A stretch of 64,000 bases of DNA from Pseudomonas graminis (GTDB lineage: Bacteria; Pseudomonadota; Gammaproteobacteria; Pseudomonadales; Pseudomonadaceae): assembly GCF_013201545.1 (NCBI RefSeq), contig NZ_CP053746.1, forward strand, positions 806,001 to 870,000. Reading direction: 5' to 3'. Positions 16,574 to 25,702 of the stretch are shown piece after piece; the stretch's first letter is position 1; every line of letters begins with the position of its first letter. Under the pieces are notes generated by a model that did no database searches, had not been told where the DNA came from, and saw only the letters and a program-made list of their open reading frames with translations. Made by a program: the position numbers and the translations under genes.

Positions 16574-16617
16574 TGATAAATTCCTTTTAAATAAATATGG
16601 AGATGCCCAATTGGTAG

Positions 16618-16881
16618 TCAATCAGACGCCGACTTGAAACCAGCCTTACCATTAGCTGCTCGCCAGGCCTTGACTTCTTTTACTATTCCTTCCGGAGAAT
16701 CATCAGCATCGGGCTTGGGGTAGTAGATCAAATCGGAGCCATCGGGGTGTTCGCCGAGGCGCTCAAAAGTCATTACCGCTTCGGTGTGCTGATACTCAGT
16801 TTTGTAGTCCACAACACAGATTTTTCTAACGAGCTCTAGAAACTCTGCTTCGGTGATCCCTTGAATCGTTTCAGCGTTCAT
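16618..16881 (-). CDS. Second colicin E/pyocin S-type DNase immunity protein
   Basis: An 87-residue Im9-like protein with [13 protein letters not shown] near the start and the signature [12 protein letters not shown], the region by which E-type immunity proteins cover the HNH DNase exosite. The start at 16881 (MNAET) has GAGGGA 7 bases upstream. It follows an orphan C-terminal nuclease fragment, overlapping it by 11 bases, and is close in sequence to the first immunity gene (for example DADDSPEGI and [10 protein letters not shown] are shared) while differing in the specificity helices. It may protect against a related nuclease the cell no longer makes intact. Confidence 0.88.
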   Translation of the reverse strand: MNAETIQGITEAEFLELVRKICVVDYKTEYQHTEAVMTFERLGEHPDGSDLIYYPKPDADDSPEGIVKEVKAWRAANGKAGFKSASD

Positions 16882-17062
16882 TGTTACGTCCCTCATTACG
16901 TAAATCTCTGTGGATTGCGTCGTGGTTAGCTGGGGTATTGAGTCTTAAATTATCAACGCCGTACACATCTCCTCCCTGTGAGATTGGAACAACGTGATGT
17001 ATTTCGAGTTTGACTGTAGATCGCCAGTCAATCAGACGAAGGTCTGAACCCAGCTTTACCAT
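16871..17062 (-). pseudogene. Orphan C-terminal HNH DNase fragment (reserve toxin tip)
   Basis: A 63-codon frame that from about codon 17 matches the last 45 or so residues of an S-type pyocin/E-colicin DNase: [19 protein letters not shown] then [15 protein letters not shown]. The paired His and the later His residues of the beta-beta-alpha-metal motif are all kept. The ATG at 17062 lies inside the first immunity gene and has no clear ribosome-binding site, so independent translation is doubtful. It is best read as a displaced alternative toxin end, followed by its own immunity gene, like the orphan tips of contact-dependent toxin loci. Confidence 0.75.
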
Positions 17063-17291
17063 TAGCAGCCCGCCACTGCTTCACTTCCTCCAAGATGCCT
17101 TCCGGAGAATCATCAGCATCGGGTTTGGGGTAGTAAATCAAATCGGAGCCGTCGGGATGTTCACTCAAACGTTGAAACTCTCCAATCGCTTGACCATGTT
17201 GGTATTCAGTTCTGTAATCACCGCTGCATACTTTTTTAACCAATTCCAGAAATTCGTCTTCAGTCATATCTTCAATCGTGTGATTTTTCAT
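17028..17291 (-). CDS. Pyocin S-type DNase immunity protein (cognate)
   Basis: An 87-residue Im9-like protein ([27 protein letters not shown]) that should bind and block the HNH DNase of the pyocin encoded just upstream. Its ATG overlaps the pyocin stop by 4 bases (ATGA), the tight coupling normal for nuclease bacteriocins, where immunity must be made with the toxin. It is a close paralogue of the protein at 16618-16881. Confidence 0.92.
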   Translation of the reverse strand: MKNHTIEDMTEDEFLELVKKVCSGDYRTEYQHGQAIGEFQRLSEHPDGSDLIYYPKPDADDSPEGILEEVKQWRAANGKAGFRPSSD

Positions 17292-19304
17292 GGACGTTCC
17301 TCATTCTTACGAATCTCTTGATGAATCCTATCGTGTTGCGCTGGGGTGTTGATTCCTAAATTATCGATTCCGTAAACATCTCCGCCTTTTGAAATCAAGG
17401 AAATGTGATGGATTTCATACCACCTTCGTCCGTTTTTTTGCTCCGCATTGGGGGCAATCGGGGCTTTACCCTGTTTGATTAATTTTATATTTCTTTCGCT
17501 CATGCCTTGGGTAATCTCTGCATGCTTTGACATCTCCCGCCAGATAGCACGCTTGAAATTTCGAAACTGAGCGTACTCCTTACCTCTGAGGGCATCCGCA
17601 ACCACTGCGGGTATTGGCGATCCGAGCCCGGCCGAGGCCTTGGTCTCCCACTGGGGATCGATATCGCCACCGAAACCGCTCACAACCCCTGGCAAATACC
17701 TGGGGCTGTTGAACATGACATACACAGGCGGAAGACCCGAGTCCGCCGGGAAGACAAGTATGTAGTCCTCGAAGTCCTCTATGTCATAAGTCGGGAAACG
17801 TCCAAGCTGCTCCGAAACGGGCAAAATAGCAGCCCCGGAATATTCAGGGCCCTTGGAATCATCGGCCGGCAAAGCAGTAGAACTGCTCTCCGGGCTAACC
17901 GCGGGTGTCCAGATCAGAGCCGGCCGGTCTGCGCCGTCTTGTTTAAATTCATACGCTTTGGTGCTCGAGTTATAGACGAACGTTCGCACACGGACTTTGG
18001 AGCTGACCATCAAACCGTCGGCTTCAGCCCAGACCGTTTTTAGTTCCCCTTCAACCTCCTCAATCCTTAACCGGTGGGTAACGTCAACTGTTCCAACGCG
18101 GCCTGCGATGAAATTGAGGTCGACATTGCCAGAGACCCCAATCTCCGACGCAGGCGAAGCAATCAGTGAGGGCGCGAGTTCACCGTCAGCCAACTCGGTT
18201 GGATAAAGTAAAGCGAGTTGCGGTAAAGACCGCCCCTAGTGCCTTGGCTGCCTGTCGGGTGAACAGCTTTTGCGCAATAGCTTTGGCTGTTTCAGCCGCA
18301 TTGGGGAAATTCTGCGTTGGAGCATTCGGTCCTGCCACCATCGACCAGAGTCGGCTCGCTTCAGTGGCATGCTTTAAGACCAGAGTCTCGTCATTAGCTA
18401 CGGAGTTACGCGTCTTCCAGGCTTGCTCGGCATAGTGTTCTGAAAGCGCCGCAGATTTATCGAGCAACTGAGTAACTGCTTTTGCGTGCAAGTCGGCTTC
18501 AAGCGCCTGCTCATAGGCAAGACTCCACGCTTGGTGAGTCTGAAAAGCCTGTTCTGCACTAACGCTTCGACTTTGTAAGATTGCTCCGTAGTGTTCGCTG
18601 GTTATTTGAAGAGGATCACCCCCAGTAAAAGCATGCGAGCTCTGACGATTACTTTCAGAAGCCGCCTTTTTTTGGGCGATCAAGTAGTTAATCCGGGCTT
18701 TATGCTCAAGTATTGCGTTCAGTGGCTGTTGACGCTGAGCGTCGTATAACGAGCTGTCTTCGCCGAGTTCGGACATGAGCGAGACAGGCAGTGCGGCTAC
18801 ATTGTGATCGTGCTGAAGATCAAGCTCACGTTTTCGAGTTGCTTGCGCGAGAGGTAAAGATTCCAGGGCTTGACGGTGAGCCGCTGCTTGACGCTCTTGC
18901 TCGGCTCTAGCGTTTGCCGCAGCCATAGCAGCTTGAGCTTGCGCCTCCCTTCTGGCTTCTTGCTCAGCCTCAGCGTGAGCTTGGGCTCGAACCCGTGCCT
19001 CAGCGTCAGAAATGGATTGCTGATGAGCTTCTTTTTGAGCCTGCAATTCAGCGGCTGCCTTGGCCCGGGCAGCTTCAGCTCGCTGACGCGCTTCCTGTGC
19101 GCGGCGGCGCTTATCGCGAATGCGCAGACGGCGACGTTTGGAGCCAGACAACGTCCCGGCTCTGCCACCCTCACCGCCTCTGCCACCACCCCATCCAATG
19201 CTCCATCCATCACGGGAGGGTCGAAGTCCCCCGCCAGAGCCGTAAGGATTACCAAGAGGTATCCCTCGATTGACTACAATATTTTTTTCTTCGGTGTCGC
19301 TCAT
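17288..19304 (-). pseudogene. S-type pyocin with HNH DNase domain, frameshifted
   Basis: A bacteriocin that would enter sensitive relatives and cut their DNA. Two frames make it up: 19304 to 18186 (N-terminal part) and 18193 to 17288. The start at 19304 has AGGAG at 7 bases. Order: Gly-rich N-terminus (GWGGGRGGEGG), long Ala/Arg/Glu coiled coil, helical receptor/translocation segments, then pyocin-S translocation domain and C-terminal DNase with RGKEYAQFRNFKRAIW and WYEIHHISLISKGGDVYG, NTPAQHDRIHQEI. Removing one base near 18191-18200 joins the frames as FT-LYPTELADGEL and gives about 671 residues, a normal length. As written the first frame stops at NRVG and the second could start only at a TTG without a ribosome-binding site. 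A sequencing error is possible. Confidence 0.88.
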
Positions 19305-19464
19305 ACAGGTTCTCCTTTTTGTCTGTATGGCAACCAAGTAACGCTCATCCCTCTGAAGTCAGGTAATACATAGTTATGGAGATTTTTTTATTTTTTGTGA
19401 TATAGGGCGCGGCACTACGAGCCCTACCCTTTTCGCATCGGAATAAAACGCACGGACAAAGAAA

Positions 19465-19483
19465 ACCCGCCGTTAAGGCGGGT
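19465..19483. terminator. Rho-independent terminator
   Basis: Stem ACCCGCC/GGCGGGT with GTTAA loop; T-rich on both sides (TTTTCTTT on the minus strand, ATATTTTT on the plus). It lies downstream of the LysE-type gene on the minus strand and upstream of the pyocin. Confidence 0.75.
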
Positions 19484-19592
19484 ATATTTTTAAAACGGGT
19501 TACCTAGCAATTGTAGAAGCCTTCTTCGATCGCATCGCGATCCCTGGCATTCACCTTTGAGCGTGATGCCGCAAAAGACCATCACATCAAAA

Positions 19593-20222
19593 TCAATGCA
19601 TTTCCGTCAGCGCCAGCTTCAAACCCAGCGCAACCAGCACGCCACCCATCGCCCGATCAAACCAGTGCCCCATCCGCGCAAAACCCGCGCGGACCCGAGG
19701 CTGGCTGAACAGGCGCGCCACCAGGCAAAACCATGCACCGGTCGCGAATGCCAGGTAAACCCCGTAGCCGGCTTGAACCAGCATTGGCGTGTGCGGGTTG
19801 ATCACGACGGTGAACAGTGACAGGAAAAACAGCGTTGCCTTGGGGTTGAGCCCGTTGGTGACGAACCCCGCCGTGAAGGCGCCGCGGGCAGTGCGCTCGC
19901 CTTTGGCGATGTCCACGGGCGCGTCCGAAGCGCTGGCAGGTTTAGCGCGCAGCGCTTTGATACCGATGTAAATCAGATACGCCGCCGCTGCCCATTTCAA
20001 GGCATTGAACAGGACGATGGACTGCGAAACGATCAAGCCAATCCCCAGCAGCGAATAGCCGACGTGCAGGAAGATCGCGGTGCCCACGCCCATGGCCGTG
20101 TAGGTGCCGGCCTTGCGCCCGTGGGTCACGCTTTCGCGTACGACGACGGCGAAATCCGGACCGGGGCTGGCGACGGCCAGCAGGTGAATCAAGGCAACGG
20201 TTAAAAATTCCGTCCAGTACAT
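19593..20222 (-). CDS. LysE/RhtB-family amino-acid exporter
   Basis: A 209-residue inner-membrane protein with six hydrophobic segments. The start MYWTEFLTVALIHLLAVASPGPDF is typical of the family, including the ASPGPDF loop, and GLNPKATLFFLSLF is the second signature. A longer frame to 20291 has a non-hydrophobic extension and is not used. Family members export amino acids such as threonine, lysine or homoserine; the substrate here is not known. It is divergent from the dehydrogenase gene at 20311. Confidence 0.9.
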   Translation of the reverse strand: MYWTEFLTVALIHLLAVASPGPDFAVVVRESVTHGRKAGTYTAMGVGTAIFLHVGYSLLGIGLIVSQSIVLFNALKWAAAAYLIYIGIKALRAKPASASDAPVDIAKGERTARGAFTAGFVTNGLNPKATLFFLSLFTVVINPHTPMLVQAGYGVYLAFATGAWFCLVARLFSQPRVRAGFARMGHWFDRAMGGVLVALGLKLALTEMH

Positions 20223-20310
20223 CGGAGTTCTCCAGGCGTTATGGCGAGCGGCAGGCTCTGGTAGGCTCGTCACATTACGCTTCCCACCCACCGAGCAAAA
20301 GGTACAGCTG

Positions 20311-21276
20311 ATGCCCAGTCAACGCCGAGCAGTTTTCCTGGATCACTCCTCCCTGGATCTGGGGGATCTCGACCTCGCGCCGTGGCGTGAAACCTTCAGC
20401 GAACTGGTGCTTCATGGCAGCACCACAACCGATCAGGTGGCCGGGCGCTTGAAGGACGTCGACGTGGCCATTTCCAACAAGGTCATGATCGATGCCGCCA
20501 CGTTCGCCGCCTGCCCGAATCTTAAACTGGTGTTGGTGACCGCCACCGGCGTCAACAACGTCGACCTCGATGCAGCGCGCAAGCATGGCGTGGTGGTCAG
20601 CAACTGTCAGGGCTACGGCACCCCTTCCGTCGCCCAGCACACGCTGATGTTGCTGCTGGCGATGGCCACCCGCTTGCCGGATTATCAACAGGCCATTCAT
20701 CTGGGCCAGTGGCAAAAATCGAAGCAGTTCTGCTTGCTGGACTTCCCTATTGTGGAACTGGAAGGCAAAACGCTAGGGCTGCTGGGTCATGGCGAGCTGG
20801 GTGGCGCTGTCGCGAAGCTGGCCGAAGCTTTCGGGATGCGCGTTCTATCGGGTCAGATCCCCGGCCGCCCGGCACGACCCGACCGCGTGCCGCTGGACGA
20901 GCTGCTGCCACAGGTCGATGCCCTCACGCTGCACTGCCCGCTCAACGACGATACTCGGGACATGATTAGCGCCCACGAGTTGAGCCTGTTGAAACCGAAA
21001 GCCTTCATCGTCAATACCGCGCGGGGTGGCTTGATCAATGAGCAGGCATTGGCCGATGCCCTGCGCAACGGCCATCTCGGCGGCGCTGCCACCGACGTGT
21101 TGACGGTCGAGCCACCGGTCAACGGTAATCCGCTACTGTCGGGCGATATTCCGCGTTTGATCATCACGCCCCACAGCGCCTGGGGCAGTCAGGAGGCGCG
21201 GCAGCGCATCGTCGGTCAGATCAACGAAAACGCTCTGGCGTTTTATGAAGGCAAACCGGTCAGGGTCGTGAGCTGA
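20311..21276 (+). CDS. D-isomer 2-hydroxyacid dehydrogenase (glycerate dehydrogenase-like)
   Basis: NAD(P)H-dependent cytoplasmic oxidoreductase, 321 residues. The Rossmann fold signature is [13 protein letters not shown], and the catalytic Arg-Glu-His set is carried by NTARGGLIN, the following Val-Glu region and TPHSAWG. The family includes glycerate, hydroxypyruvate and lactate dehydrogenases; hydroxypyruvate/glycerate (HprA-like) is my best guess from length and from Pseudomonas gene order. It is transcribed alone toward the RsmC-like gene 95 bases downstream. Confidence 0.88.
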   Translation: MPSQRRAVFLDHSSLDLGDLDLAPWRETFSELVLHGSTTTDQVAGRLKDVDVAISNKVMIDAATFAACPNLKLVLVTATGVNNVDLDAARKHGVVVSNCQGYGTPSVAQHTLMLLLAMATRLPDYQQAIHLGQWQKSKQFCLLDFPIVELEGKTLGLLGHGELGGAVAKLAEAFGMRVLSGQIPGRPARPDRVPLDELLPQVDALTLHCPLNDDTRDMISAHELSLLKPKAFIVNTARGGLINEQALADALRNGHLGGAATDVLTVEPPVNGNPLLSGDIPRLIITPHSAWGSQEARQRIVGQINENALAFYEGKPVRVVS

Positions 21277-21370
21277 CACGCAGCGCTTCGCAGGCCCGCC
21301 GATCCGCCGCACAGGGCAGGTGCGCGGCGTGGCAGGCCTGTTAAACTTCGCCCTTTTTTTCGAGGAGCCG

Positions 21371-22372
21371 ATGATGGACCCGCGCAGTGAAGTGTTACTC
21401 CGGCAGGCCGATTTGTTTCAGGGCTCCTTGTTGCTGACCGGCCTCCCCGCCGACGACTTGATGAGCACGCTGCCCAATGCACGCGGCTGGAGCTGGCACG
21501 CTGGCGACTTCGACACCCTCGGTTCGCGGTTTCCAGAGCGTGTGCACTTCGGCACCGAAGCACCGACCGAACACTTCGAAGCTGCGGTGCTGTTTTTGCC
21601 CAAGGCCCGCGACCTCGCTGATTACCTCATTAACGCGCTCGCTTCCCGCCTGGCCGGACGTGAGCTGTTTCTGGTGGGCGAAAAACGCGGTGGCATTGAA
21701 GCCGCCGCCCGCCAGCTGAGCCCGTTCGGGCGCACGCGCAAACTCGACAGCGCCCGGCATTGCCAGCTCTGGCAAGTCACCGTCGAAACGCCTCCGCCAG
21801 CCGTTGAACTCGATAGCCTGGCCAAACGTTTCGACATCGAAGTCGATGGCGGCACGTTGAAGGTGGTGAGTCTGCCAGGCGTGTTCAGCCACGGCCGTCT
21901 GGACCGCGGTTCGGCTCTGTTGCTGGAAAACATTGACCGGCTTCCCGCCGGGCATTTGCTGGATTTCGGCTGCGGCGCTGGGGTTCTCGGTGCAGCGGTG
22001 AAACGTCGTTACCCCGAAACACATGTGACGATGCTGGATGTCGATGCGTTTGCCACTGCGAGCAGCCGGCTGACCCTGGCGGCCAATGGTCTTGAAGCCG
22101 ACGTCATGACCGGCAACGGAATTGACGCCGCGCCGAACGACCTGGACGTGATTCTGACCAATCCGCCGTTCCATACCGGTGTGCACACCGACTACGCCGC
22201 AACCGAAAACTTGTTGAAAAAAGCGCGTGAACATCTGAGAAAGGGGGGCGAACTACGGTTGGTAGCCAACAGCTTTCTGCGCTATCAGCCGATCATCGAG
22301 TCGCATCTCGGACCGTGCGCAATCATGGCCGAGGGCCAGGGTTTCCGGATTTACCGCGCGAAACGTGCGTGA
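21371..22372 (+). CDS. rsmC: RsmC-like 16S rRNA guanine-N2 methyltransferase
   Basis: Predicted S-adenosylmethionine-dependent enzyme methylating G1207 of 16S rRNA. The start at 21371 (MMDPRSEVL) is preceded by GAGGAG; the frame opens earlier without a site. The 333 residues are two linked methyltransferase-like halves: a degenerate N-terminal one and a catalytic C-terminal one with [12 protein letters not shown] (motif I) and NPPFHTG (motif IV, NPPF as in N2-guanine enzymes). RlmG is a close paralogue and cannot be wholly excluded. Confidence 0.85.
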   Translation: MMDPRSEVLLRQADLFQGSLLLTGLPADDLMSTLPNARGWSWHAGDFDTLGSRFPERVHFGTEAPTEHFEAAVLFLPKARDLADYLINALASRLAGRELFLVGEKRGGIEAAARQLSPFGRTRKLDSARHCQLWQVTVETPPPAVELDSLAKRFDIEVDGGTLKVVSLPGVFSHGRLDRGSALLLENIDRLPAGHLLDFGCGAGVLGAAVKRRYPETHVTMLDVDAFATASSRLTLAANGLEADVMTGNGIDAAPNDLDVILTNPPFHTGVHTDYAATENLLKKAREHLRKGGELRLVANSFLRYQPIIESHLGPCAIMAEGQGFRIYRAKRA

Positions 22373-22418
22373 TAATTAGCGCTTGCCGAACGGCAAACGG
22401 CTAGGCAGAATCCGCACC

Positions 22419-22545
22419 GTCCTAGGGGAGTAGTCTCCCACGAGCGCCATGCTCGTCCGGCACGCATCAACATACTTGGTCCTCAGACCATGGTGCGTGC
22501 GACCCCAGATCCGCTCAGACGGATCGGTGGTTTGACAAGACCTAT
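22419..22545 (+). ncRNA. yybP-ykoY manganese riboswitch aptamer
   Basis: The leader has the hallmark GGGGAGTAG (from 22425) of the yybP-ykoY class, followed by a stem, CCGGCACGCATCAACATACT as the second conserved internal-loop region, and a closing helix that ends near GGTTTGACAAGACC. It precedes a GDT1/MneA-type Mn exporter gene, the expected target. Ends are estimated by eye. Binding of Mn2+ in this class turns on export genes. Confidence 0.85.
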
Positions 22546-22615
22546 GACACGAACATCCTGACCCGGGGCGGGGAGGTTGTACGTGTCATAGCCGTGTTGA
22601 CCCGCCCCTTAGGAA
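22542..22615 (+). promoter_or_regulatory. Riboswitch expression platform with alternative helices
   Basis: A 10-bp helix can form between CTATGACACG (22542-22551) and CGTGTCATAG (22582-22591). A competing 8-bp GC helix can form between GGGGCGGG (22565-22572) and CCCGCCCC (22601-22608), directly next to the AGGA ribosome-binding site at 22611. The two share intervening sequence and would be exclusive or at least strained together, so translation control by masking the start region is inferred. Confidence 0.65.
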
Positions 22616-22622
22616 AACCCTG

Positions 22623-23207
22623 ATGCTGGAATCCCTGTTGGTCCCCACCGCCGTCGTCGCACTGGCTGAAATCGGTGACAAGACCCAACTCCTCGCACTC
22701 GTTCTCGCCGCTCGCTTCCGCAAGCCCTGGCCCATCATCGCCGGGATTGTCGCAGCCACGCTGGCCAACCATGCCGCGGCCGGGGCCGTCGGCGCATGGT
22801 TCAGCAGCTACCTCTCGGATTCCGTCCTGCACTGGATTCTTGCAGCGAGCTTTACCGCCACGGCGCTGTGGACGCTGGTTCCGGACAAACTGGACGACGA
22901 CGAAGCCAATACCGGGCGCAAGTTCGGCCCCTTCCTGACCACGCTGATCGCATTTTTCATCGCGGAAATCGGCGACAAGACGCAGATCGCCACGGTCATG
23001 CTGGCGGCGCAGTATTCCAACTTGTGGCTGGTGATTATCGGCACAACGCTGGGCATGTTGCTGGCCAACGTGCCGGTGGTGCTGGCGGGGAATTTCGCTG
23101 CGGAGAAACTGCCGCTGACGCTGATCCGTCGTCTGGCAGCGGGGGCGTTTTTCATTCTGGCGATCGTTGCGGTGTACAAGGCGATGCAGATCAGCGGCTG
23201 GGTGTAG
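22623..23207 (+). CDS. mneA: TMEM165/GDT1 (UPF0016) family Mn2+ exporter
   Basis: A 194-residue inner-membrane protein with about six hydrophobic helices in two repeats. Each repeat carries the family signature: LAEIGDKTQLLALVLAARF near residue 18 and IAEIGDKTQIATVMLAAQY near residue 115 (E-x-G-D-K-T). Homologues export manganese in Vibrio (MneA) and handle Mn/Ca in eukaryotes. The riboswitch in its leader supports a manganese role here. The symbol is by homology of family only. Confidence 0.88.
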   Translation: MLESLLVPTAVVALAEIGDKTQLLALVLAARFRKPWPIIAGIVAATLANHAAAGAVGAWFSSYLSDSVLHWILAASFTATALWTLVPDKLDDDEANTGRKFGPFLTTLIAFFIAEIGDKTQIATVMLAAQYSNLWLVIIGTTLGMLLANVPVVLAGNFAAEKLPLTLIRRLAAGAFFILAIVAVYKAMQISGWV

Positions 23208-23225
23208 GCGCTAACGATAACCCCT

Positions 23226-23309
23226 GTAGGAGTGAGCTTGCTCGCGATGCCCTTATCGCTCCGCAGATACGCGGCGACAATTGATGATCGCGAGCAAGCT
23301 CACTCCTAC
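23226..23309. repeat. REP-like inverted pair
   Basis: Perfect 23-base arms (23226-23248 and 23287-23309; opening GTAGGAGTGAGCTTGCTCGC) face each other across a 38-base centre. The same core occurs at 35883-35972 and 38755-38842, as expected of Pseudomonas REP pairs (REPINs). Confidence 0.85.
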
Positions 23310-23378
23310 CGAATTTCATGTACCAACCCGTTCCGAAAAACGCCGCGCAAGCTCACACCTATCGAGATCAGGCGCTGA

Positions 23379-24197
23379 TCAGCCCTTCGGTGCCTGCTGA
23401 TACAACGGCATCACTTTCGGGATCGCTGCCTGCAACGAGGCGATCCGGTTGGACGAGGCCGGGTGGGTGCTCATGAATTCTGGCTGCGACCCGCCGCCTT
23501 GGGCTTCCATCTTCTGCCACAGCGTGATCGCGGCATTCGGGTTGTAACCCGCGCGAGCCGCCAGTTCGAGGCCCAGCAAATCCGCCTCGTTTTCATTGGC
23601 GCGGCTGTTCGGCAGCGTCAGGCTGTAATCGACCACGGTGTCGGCCAACGCCAGACTGTCCTGCCCCAATCCCAACAAGGCACCGGCACCCTGCTTGGCC
23701 ATCTGCACACCGTAGGCCTTGGACATCGCTTCACGACCGTGTTCGCGCAGCGCGTGAGCGATTTCGTGGCCCATGACCGCTGCCAGTTCGTCATCGCTGA
23801 GTTTCAGCGTATCGATCAGGCCGCTGTACACGATGATCTTGCCGCCAGGACCGCAGTTGGCGTTCAGCTCGTCGCTCTTGATCAGGTTGACGTCCCATTG
23901 CCACTGCGCCGCGTCGGGCCGCAATTTCGGCGCCTGGGCGATCAGTCGCTTGGCGATGGCCTGAACGCGCTTGCCCTCGGCGCTGCTGTTGTCGAGCACG
24001 CCTTTGGATGACGCTTCGCTGACCGTCTGTTGATAAGACTGGGCGTACATCTGGTTGACTTCATCAGTCGACAGCATGCTGAACATGTATTGCTTGCGCT
24101 CGACACCCACCGAATCGCCGGTGGTGGTATTGACCGCCTGACACCCGGCAACCAGCAACGCTGCCGTCACGCCACAAAGAGCAAAAATCCTGCGCAT
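23379..24197 (-). CDS. M48-family metalloprotease lipoprotein
   Basis: Predicted zinc protease tethered to a membrane on the periplasmic side (LoiP/YcaL-like), 272 residues. The start at 24197 yields a lipoprotein signal peptide with lipobox LVAGC and has GGAG upstream; a longer frame to 24371 is not credible. The active site is MGHEIAHALREHG (HExxH), with the third ligand Glu in NENEAD. Such proteases take part in envelope quality control. The gene is monocistronic. Confidence 0.9.
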   Translation of the reverse strand: MRRIFALCGVTAALLVAGCQAVNTTTGDSVGVERKQYMFSMLSTDEVNQMYAQSYQQTVSEASSKGVLDNSSAEGKRVQAIAKRLIAQAPKLRPDAAQWQWDVNLIKSDELNANCGPGGKIIVYSGLIDTLKLSDDELAAVMGHEIAHALREHGREAMSKAYGVQMAKQGAGALLGLGQDSLALADTVVDYSLTLPNSRANENEADLLGLELAARAGYNPNAAITLWQKMEAQGGGSQPEFMSTHPASSNRIASLQAAIPKVMPLYQQAPKG

Positions 24198-24352
24198 CTC
24201 GTATCTCCATTGAAACAATCGCGCCATCCTAGGCAATACGCAGGCTGAGCACCAGATGCCAGCCGTCTGCCATGTAAAAAGGCGCAAGCAAATCGCGCCT
24301 GTGTAACGGCAGCGAAATAACGGAATGACGATTTGAACCGAGCCAGAGCGGA

Positions 24353-24997
24353 TTACAACGGGGTCAGGCATTCCGGTGCGTTGAGCTTCGGATCATTCAC
24401 CAGATTGGCCAGAGGCCGCTCGCGCAGTTGCGTCTGCGGGGCGGCGAGCAAGGCCTGCAAGGTGATCAGCGGGCAGTCCGCAGCAAGCCAGGCGCGCTGC
24501 CCTTCTTCGTCGAGAATCAACGGGCGACGCTGGTTCATGGCCGACTGCGTGACCACGGCAACGCTCAGGTAGGTGTGGCCTTCGACGGGATAGGCTTCCC
24601 AGATCGCCGCGAAATACAGCGTCGATCCTTCCGCCGGCGTCAGCCAGAACGGCCGCTTGCGGACGCTGCCACGCCATTCGTAAAAACCGTTGGCCGGCAG
24701 CAGGCAGCGTCGTTCGCGAAAGGCCTGCTTGAACATCGGCTGCTCGGCCACGGTTTCAGCGCGGGCATGGGCCGGTGTGCGCGACATGTCGGTCAGCCAG
24801 GGCGGCGTCAGCCCCCAACGCGCCCGCGCCACTTCGCGTCCGCGCTCCCCGCCCGCCTCGACCTCGCCCGGTGCTGCCCGAACCATCAACACAGAAGCGG
24901 CAGGAGAAATATTCCACTGCGCTTGCTGGTCGCTCGGGAATCCGGACAGGGCCGCAAAGGCAGGCGACCAACGAAACAGGGCATAGCGTCCACACAT
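24353..24997 (-). CDS. SRAP (YedK/HMCES) domain protein with altered active site
   Basis: SRAP proteins form a covalent thiazolidine link from Cys2 to abasic sites in single-stranded DNA and shield them. The 214-residue protein begins MCGRY, so Cys2 is kept, as is the catalytic Glu in ANGFYEW (E107). The usual Asn of NARAET is His here (PAHARAET, H77), and the usual His of the HDRMP segment is Asn (MNQRRP, N155). E. coli YedK uses C2, N75, E105 and H160, so two of four are exchanged. It is downstream of the two small genes at 25049-25491 but separated by about 50 bases. Confidence 0.9.
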   Translation of the reverse strand: MCGRYALFRWSPAFAALSGFPSDQQAQWNISPAASVLMVRAAPGEVEAGGERGREVARARWGLTPPWLTDMSRTPAHARAETVAEQPMFKQAFRERRCLLPANGFYEWRGSVRKRPFWLTPAEGSTLYFAAIWEAYPVEGHTYLSVAVVTQSAMNQRRPLILDEEGQRAWLAADCPLITLQALLAAPQTQLRERPLANLVNDPKLNAPECLTPL

Positions 24998-25048
24998 GGG
25001 TTCAGCACAACTCTTTTTGAAAGCGAATGAGGCGCGCGCGAACCGGAT

Positions 25049-25309
25049 TCAGCACAGCAACACATCGGGGTAGCTGTCTGGCTCGTCACCGGGCAGCGGA
25101 AAGGCGGCATTGTACTCGGTGATCAACAGACGCGCGCGCTCGGCCTGGTCATCCTCGACCGTGAGGCCCAGCAACCCGAACGCCGGTAAATCCCCAACAG
25201 CGCCCAACAGATGACGCCCGGTGATGTGGGACTCGATGCCTTCGCTGGCCAGCATGGACTGCAGCAGCTCGCCTTCCATCAGGTGTTCGGGTTCGTAAAT
25301 CTTGCGCAT
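25049..25309 (-). CDS. DUF2007-type small signalling-like protein
   Basis: An 86-residue protein (MRKIYEPEHLMEGELLQSML, then GIESHITGRHL) of the DUF2007 type, a small ferredoxin-like fold of unknown function. Its ATG shares one base with the stop of the preceding gene (TGATG), so translation is coupled. The start at 25309 is preferred to an upstream frame. Confidence 0.8.
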   Translation of the reverse strand: MRKIYEPEHLMEGELLQSMLASEGIESHITGRHLLGAVGDLPAFGLLGLTVEDDQAERARLLITEYNAAFPLPGDEPDSYPDVLLC

Positions 25310-25491
25310 CACTCGTTCTCGCTGCGGACGTCCAGCGCCCACTCTTCCCCGTCGGTCTGCAGACTGAAGATGATCGGCCGGCAGCAGACGGGGCAGTCCT
25401 CAATGTAGGTCTGATCGCCGCCGGAGATATCCAGCACCGCCTCCACCGCTTCGCCGCAATAAGGGCAGTCGTAATCCTGTATTTCCTGCAT
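25309..25491 (-). CDS. CPXCG-motif cysteine-rich small protein
   Basis: A 60-residue protein with two Cys pairs, CPYCG near residue 9 and CPVCC near residue 34, forming a likely zinc ribbon. It is the family named for its CPXCG motif; function unknown. It is the first gene of a two-gene unit with the DUF2007 protein. Confidence 0.85.
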   Translation of the reverse strand: MQEIQDYDCPYCGEAVEAVLDISGGDQTYIEDCPVCCRPIIFSLQTDGEEWALDVRSENE

Positions 25492-25702
25492 CGCAGTCTC
25501 CGGGCACAGTTTTGCGTATAATCGCCGACTTGTTTGCCGGTCGAGCTTTATTCCTCAGCATCCGGGCACCAGCCTGAGTCGACATCTTCAGCGAAGCCGC
25601 TTTATCGAGCGGCCGCCGCCCAGGCACCACGCCTGCGGTGTCGTGACTCGCTGCGGCACCGGACTCGACCTCCTTTACCTTAGCCGTTTCCGACAAGAGA
25701 GC

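Noticed and set aside
15671..19304. Prophage or R-type pyocin cluster
   Set aside because: No tail, capsid, lysis or integrase genes; only the S-type bacteriocin and immunity genes are present.
19305..19460. PrtN P-box or LexA box upstream of the pyocin
   Set aside because: I looked for ATTG-N-GT repeats and CTG-N10-CAG and found no convincing site; regulation left open.
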